Source of the DNA: Beaufortia kweichowensis | Taxonomy: Eukaryota > Chordata > Actinopteri > Cypriniformes > Gastromyzontidae | DNA length: 64,000 bases | Reading direction: 5' to 3' | Assembly: GCA_019155185.1 (NCBI GenBank) | Contig: CM032815.1 | Coordinates: 3,047,001-3,111,000, forward strand | Shown here: positions 59,896-64,000 of the stretch, piece by piece | How positions within the stretch are numbered: the stretch's first letter is position 1 | Layout of the letters: each line of letters starts with the position of its first letter | Program-made: the position numbers and the translations under genes | Notes under the pieces: generated by a model | Told to the model about the DNA's origin: nothing | Database searches by the model: none | The model's input: only the letters and a program-made list of their open reading frames with translations

Positions 59896-61180
59896 GAAGG
59901 TGATGATGTTTTGATATGGGGTTTAAGGTGCAAATATTGTCTTCCTAAAATAGGCATTAAAAAGGTGCCGATATTTTGCACATGAATCACTGCAAGTTAA
60001 TTCAGAGGAAAACCATCAGAAAACATTAGAAGAATTAGTTGTGCTGATATAATACATTTGAAACCTGAAAACAGATCCACTGGTTTAGCGCAGCGGATTA
60101 AGCCTGACTTTCTGCATCATTAAATTTCCCTTAGACTGTTTTCGCTTTTCTTTGGCAAACGTCTGAGAGAAAAACACGTGGTACGCAAATACGGTACGTC
60201 TCCTGGTCGCCGGGAAGAACTTAAATTGCGTCACGTCTGAGGCGCGTTACACGCGAGGGAAGACGTCTTACGGTAACTTCCTGGGAATGACAAACATGAT
60301 TCATCCTTTGAGGAAATCAACAACAGCTGAGCAGGAGGTTTAATATCTTCTTTCTTATGTATAATACTTTTACCCTGTTACACACTTCTAAAGTTTTGTA
60401 AGCAGGGCCATATAGGTGATCTATAAAATTTCATTAGCTTCATAAAATCACATTTAAAAAAGTGATTAGGTCCTGATCGATCAGGTAAACATCATCACAA
60501 CAGCCTCAGGCACAATTACAACCTACAAGCTTACTATTACTTAAAATACACTGAGGTTTAAACCCTTGGCTTGGAGTAAATGCCTCTATAGTATAAATAA
60601 CAGGAAAGGGGACATTCAGACATAGATCTTGTGCCCCGCCGCGCACACCGGACGAAGGCCACGCACGTGCACTTTCACAAGCAGGAAACTAATGGTCTAG
60701 AGGCGGTGCATCTATCTCAGTGCTTGTTGGCTTAACAGGTAAGCATAGGTATATATACACAGATATTTGTATATGAGCTTTTGACAACAGTCTCGATCCA
60801 GTACAGCGAACCTCAGGCAAGACTGAGGCTTAAAAACAGAACAAAACAAAACAAAAAAGCTAGGAAAGAATAACAATTAAATACAGTATCTTTCAAAAAA
60901 GTTAAAAAACCTTATTAGTTATAAGTTCATAATTTCACAGACGGCATTATTTATAGAAGGAAATTCTGTGACTTTAAAAGCGAAGGAAACAAAAGAATAA
61001 AGATTATTTTAAAAAAGGTAAAAAGCACGACTGTAAAAGCAGACGAATTCGTGATCTGGCTTGTAAGATTCCTTCATTTATCTCATCTAGACTTTCTGAG
61101 AACAGCTGAGTCTGAAAGTGCAGACAGAATCAAAAATCATTTTCTGAAGTATTATTTTTGTCAAATCTGGTTTTCCAGTC

Positions 61181-61462
61181 TAACCCTTGTATGGTGTTCA
61201 TGGTTTTTTTTACTCAGCTAGTGTTCACGGGTCTAGTGGACCCATAGCATTATTTGGTCTTTACATTAATATAGCCATAAAAATGTATATAAAATACTTT
61301 ATTCCTATTACTCAGGTAAGTCCATTTATGAACAAAGGTGCTATTCCTTTTCTGTGATAAAACGTACCAAAATAAGAAACAACATGTTTATCTTAAATAA
61401 ATCTAAACCTAATCATTTTTCTAAAAACAGGCTCCACAGACCTGAACACCACACAAGGGTTA
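61181..61462. mobile_element. Inverted-repeat element with TAACCCTTGT ends
   Basis: The left end TAACCCTTGTATGGTGTTCA (61181-61200) is matched by TGAACACCACACAAGGGTTA (61443-61462), an inverted repeat of 20 bases with two mismatches or so. The 280-base interior has no coding potential, so it is a non-autonomous element. The transposase superfamily is not determined. Confidence 0.75.
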
Positions 61463-61616
61463 ATCACGCAGAAAATGCCAGACATATTCAGAGGAAAATA
61501 TATTGTGAATTAAGTTTGTTAGCAAGTCTAATTAAGATTTATACTATATAAAAAACTATATTTTTTGAGGTTTTGAAAATGTGGAAAGTTTAGTCAAGAT
61601 TTATTTTCTGAAAACT

Positions 61617-62035
61617 AGCCTGGTTTATACTCGACGCGTCCGCACGATCGCGTGGATGTGCGCAACAAACATGATCTTTCTACGTGAAACAATACTTTTA
61701 AGTAAAGTATGGAATGTTTAACAGTAAAATTAAGAATTCATTTACATATGATAGAAAAACTGCTTGCTATAAGTTTTGTACGATTCGTTTCATTTAATAG
61801 AAATATCATGGTTAAATCATGATTCCTGTATATGATGGTATATTTGTGATTACTACTGAATGAGCATTGTTCAGTAAAACTGCATCTTATCAGCTCTACT
61901 CTGTATTGGTTTTTAGACTTGATTTCTCGTTTTAATAAATAGCACAACGGCAAACACAGCCTGGTCCGTTTTGGGAGACGCACGCCGTCAGCGGAGGCTC
62001 ACGATTCGGTGCCAAGCGCGAATATAAACCAGGCT
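61617..62035. mobile_element. Inverted-repeat element with AGCCTGGTTTATA ends
   Basis: The left end AGCCTGGTTTATACTCGACGCG and the right end CGCGAATATAAACCAGGCT form a terminal inverted repeat. CpG-rich segments lie just inside both ends, with AT-rich DNA between. No coding sequence, so non-autonomous. Confidence 0.75.
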
Positions 62036-63508
62036 TTACACAATTACAATATACCCTGTCTTATAAGTTACAGTATTTTGTTACTGGAAAACAAGACAAA
62101 AATACTGGTAAGGAAAATGATTTTATCCAGACCCACGACAGGGTCTGACTCACAGGATTTGCTGTTTCAGGAGAACAAGCTTCGCTGGGACACCCATGAA
62201 ACAAGGCGTGTGTGCGTTTGTGTGTGCGAGAGAGAAACCCAGAGTCTCTAAATCAAATCCCTGTTTTCCTTTTATCTCCAATTCTCTCCCACCATGTGCT
62301 TGAATGGACAGAATCATTACAAATATAATCTGGAATGGCACCTACAGCCTCGGGTACGAGAGGAAAACGAGGGCTCTCAGTGATGGTCCAAAAGCTCATA
62401 TGAGACCAAAACATACAAAACTATTATAACGAAAGCCAACGTTAACTAAAAGCCTTGTCTACGGTAGCTAAAAATTAGTGCAGTCTATTATTAAACTATA
62501 TAAGAGAGGCGTAGCACTCTTTTGGATTAGCCAGCAAGACGCTACACGCTGCGTAAGGTCAAGTATTGACATAAAATGCATTTTTTCGTTCAAGTATCCA
62601 CGCATGGAATAAGAGTCATTCATGAAGTTCTACACATAGCTCGGCTAACTTAAATACGCAATAAAAACGCAGCACTCTGAATTCTATTAACCACATTTAA
62701 ATGTAGAAAATGAGACGAGAGAGCGCGAAGCCAAAAGCGAAGGGGTGTCAAGATACCAAAAGGTTCGACTAACTTGCCATCAGGTGATTTAGTAAGATGT
62801 GGGTCCACGGGACCACAGCAAGCAAACATCCGGATGTCTGCGTGAGAAACAGGTGCTTTATATCTGACTGACTCTCACCAGACGTATTGAAGGTCATTGC
62901 TTGAAAGAGGCATCTAGGCATTGACATGTGCATCGTGAAGGATGGTATTAAACTGTGCAAAGAACAAAACCGAACAGGGTGAGGTATAAAGCTGAGGTCG
63001 GGCAGTCTACAAACCAACTCTCTCTCTGTCTCTCAATAGAGTTAGAGCAGGAAAGGGGGCAGGAAGCCACTAAATTTCCTCTGACTGAAAAGAAGTAAAT
63101 CGTTGCTGTGTGTAGTAAATGTTTGTGCAAGAAAGCTTACCAGAAGGAGAAAAGATAAATAAAAAGAAAGACAGACACAGAGAGAGAGAACGCTTGCTTC
63201 AAATGCACTTTTTGTAAGCAAAACTTGACCTTAAAATAGTAGCCGTTTCTTGCAGATTGTAAAGTCTGATAACTGGTCCGAGGCGTGGACCAGACATGGC
63301 TCCCTCGCGGTCCTGAGGGGGTGAGAGGAAAGGAGCGTGGGTCAGGGTGCAAGGTGAAGGCTTCTTCATCCATGTCAAAACGCCCCTCATCCATTTACAG
63401 TCTCTCTCTCTTTCCCTCTATCCCCTGGAATCAGGGGCCCGGGGTCAAAGGTGAACACCCAGCATGTCCGTGCGTAGACCACAACCAGGTTAGACCCAAG
63501 CTGAGATC

Positions 63509-63867
63509 TCACTGGTCCGCGCATGAGATCAGCACAGGAGCCATGTCCTTCACTTGACCGTCGGTGGCGATGCTTACAGCACGCTGGGCTCTGGAATAGA
63601 CACACAACGCACAAGGATGTATAATCGATGTCAAATGTAAAATTAAAATCGACTAAAATAGAGTTCCCGCGTACCTGTGCACGTTCTCCATGGCTGCGAC
63701 CTCGGCGAGGGCCGCTAAACTGAAGAAGGTCGGGAGGCCGCCAGACGCATCCGCCCTGTCCACTTCCTCTGATGCGGGGTCAGTGTAACAGACCCCTCTA
63801 TTGCATAATGTCTTGTGAATAAATGGCTTTTCATCCTGATTCTTGGGCTGATCCTTTGATTTGTCTT
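63509..63867 (-). CDS. Last two coding exons of an unidentified gene
   Basis: Minus strand, partial; upstream exons lie beyond the window. The penultimate exon is 63675-63867 (acceptor CTGCAG, donor GTACGC) and the last one is 63509-63590 with its stop at 63509-63511; phases match. The 90 residues read here start with a Lys/Gln/Asp-rich stretch (DKSKDQPKNQDEKPF), then an LCNRGVCYTDPA segment, and end with a compact, conserved-looking helix (PTFFSLAALAEVAAMENVHR) and VSIATDGQVKDMAPVLISCA. Codon use and splice sites look real. The composition suggests the C-terminus of a nuclear regulatory protein, but I do not recognise the family. Confidence 0.65.
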
Positions 63868-63977
63868 CTGCAGGAACAGAGAAAGTGTTTTTAGGGTGTT
63901 GCTAGGGTGTGTGCTTAATAACCCAATATACAGCTAGAGGCGATAATTCAGGATTTGAATGACATGTGAAATAATTC

Positions 63978-64000
63978 TCATTTTTGGGTGAACTATCCCA
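63978..64000. mobile_element. MITE end at the window edge (copy 4, partial)
   Basis: TTTTTGGGTGAACTATCCC is the terminal sequence of the same element family. No matching opposite end is found to its left, so the copy is truncated. Confidence 0.55.

Larger units (their letters stand above)
58531..63508. other. Repeat-rich spacer and probable 3' flank of the last gene
   Basis: No coding exon seen. It has three inverted-repeat elements (59648-59895, 61181-61462, 61617-62035), CpG-rich patches near 60190-60290 and 60636-60700, and AT-rich DNA. Part of it is probably the 3' UTR of the gene ending at 63509, whose poly(A) site I cannot place. Confidence 0.5.

Overview
The window is vertebrate nuclear DNA, most likely from a cyprinid (carp/zebrafish-type) fish. 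It is AT-rich, its genes have many short exons with GT-AG introns, and it carries microsatellites and short inverted-repeat elements whose ends read like those I associate with cyprinid genomes. The family assignment is inference; the vertebrate gene structures are read directly.

Layout. 1-13.3 kb holds no coding exon I can support. It has one inverted-repeat element, a SINE-like fragment, microsatellites and, near 8.9-9.25 kb, a possible non-coding first exon on the minus strand. At 14.2-14.8 kb lies ptrh2 (plus strand, complete, 174 aa). It is tail-to-tail with a complete clathrin heavy chain gene (cltc, minus strand, 39392 down to 16416). All 32 coding exons of cltc could be assigned; they join in frame to 1,679 codons, and one intron uses a GC donor. 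The cltc/ptrh2 neighbourhood matches human 17q23. Upstream of cltc, on the same strand, is a BTG/TOB gene closest to BTG3 (42319 to 41321, 241 aa).

The accessory part is 44.9-58.5 kb. It is a minus-strand cluster of immunoglobulin-superfamily receptors: two intact V+C1 receptors with matching ITIM tails (A, 334 aa; B, 322 aa), a decayed mosaic copy between them (D), a third intact two-Ig receptor with two YxN tail motifs (C, 300 aa), and a recent broken duplicate of C (E). The V domains share a PPP motif where CD28/CTLA-4 carry MYPPPY. This looks like a paired inhibitory/co-stimulatory type receptor locus that has expanded by local duplication.

From 58.5 to 63.5 kb there is repeat-rich DNA with at least three inverted-repeat elements. 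The last two coding exons of an unidentified minus-strand gene lie at 63.5-63.9 kb; its upstream exons are beyond the window.

The housekeeping genes (clathrin coat, mitochondrial peptidyl-tRNA hydrolase, BTG antiproliferative factor) have no functional link to each other visible here. The Ig genes form one family-based unit.
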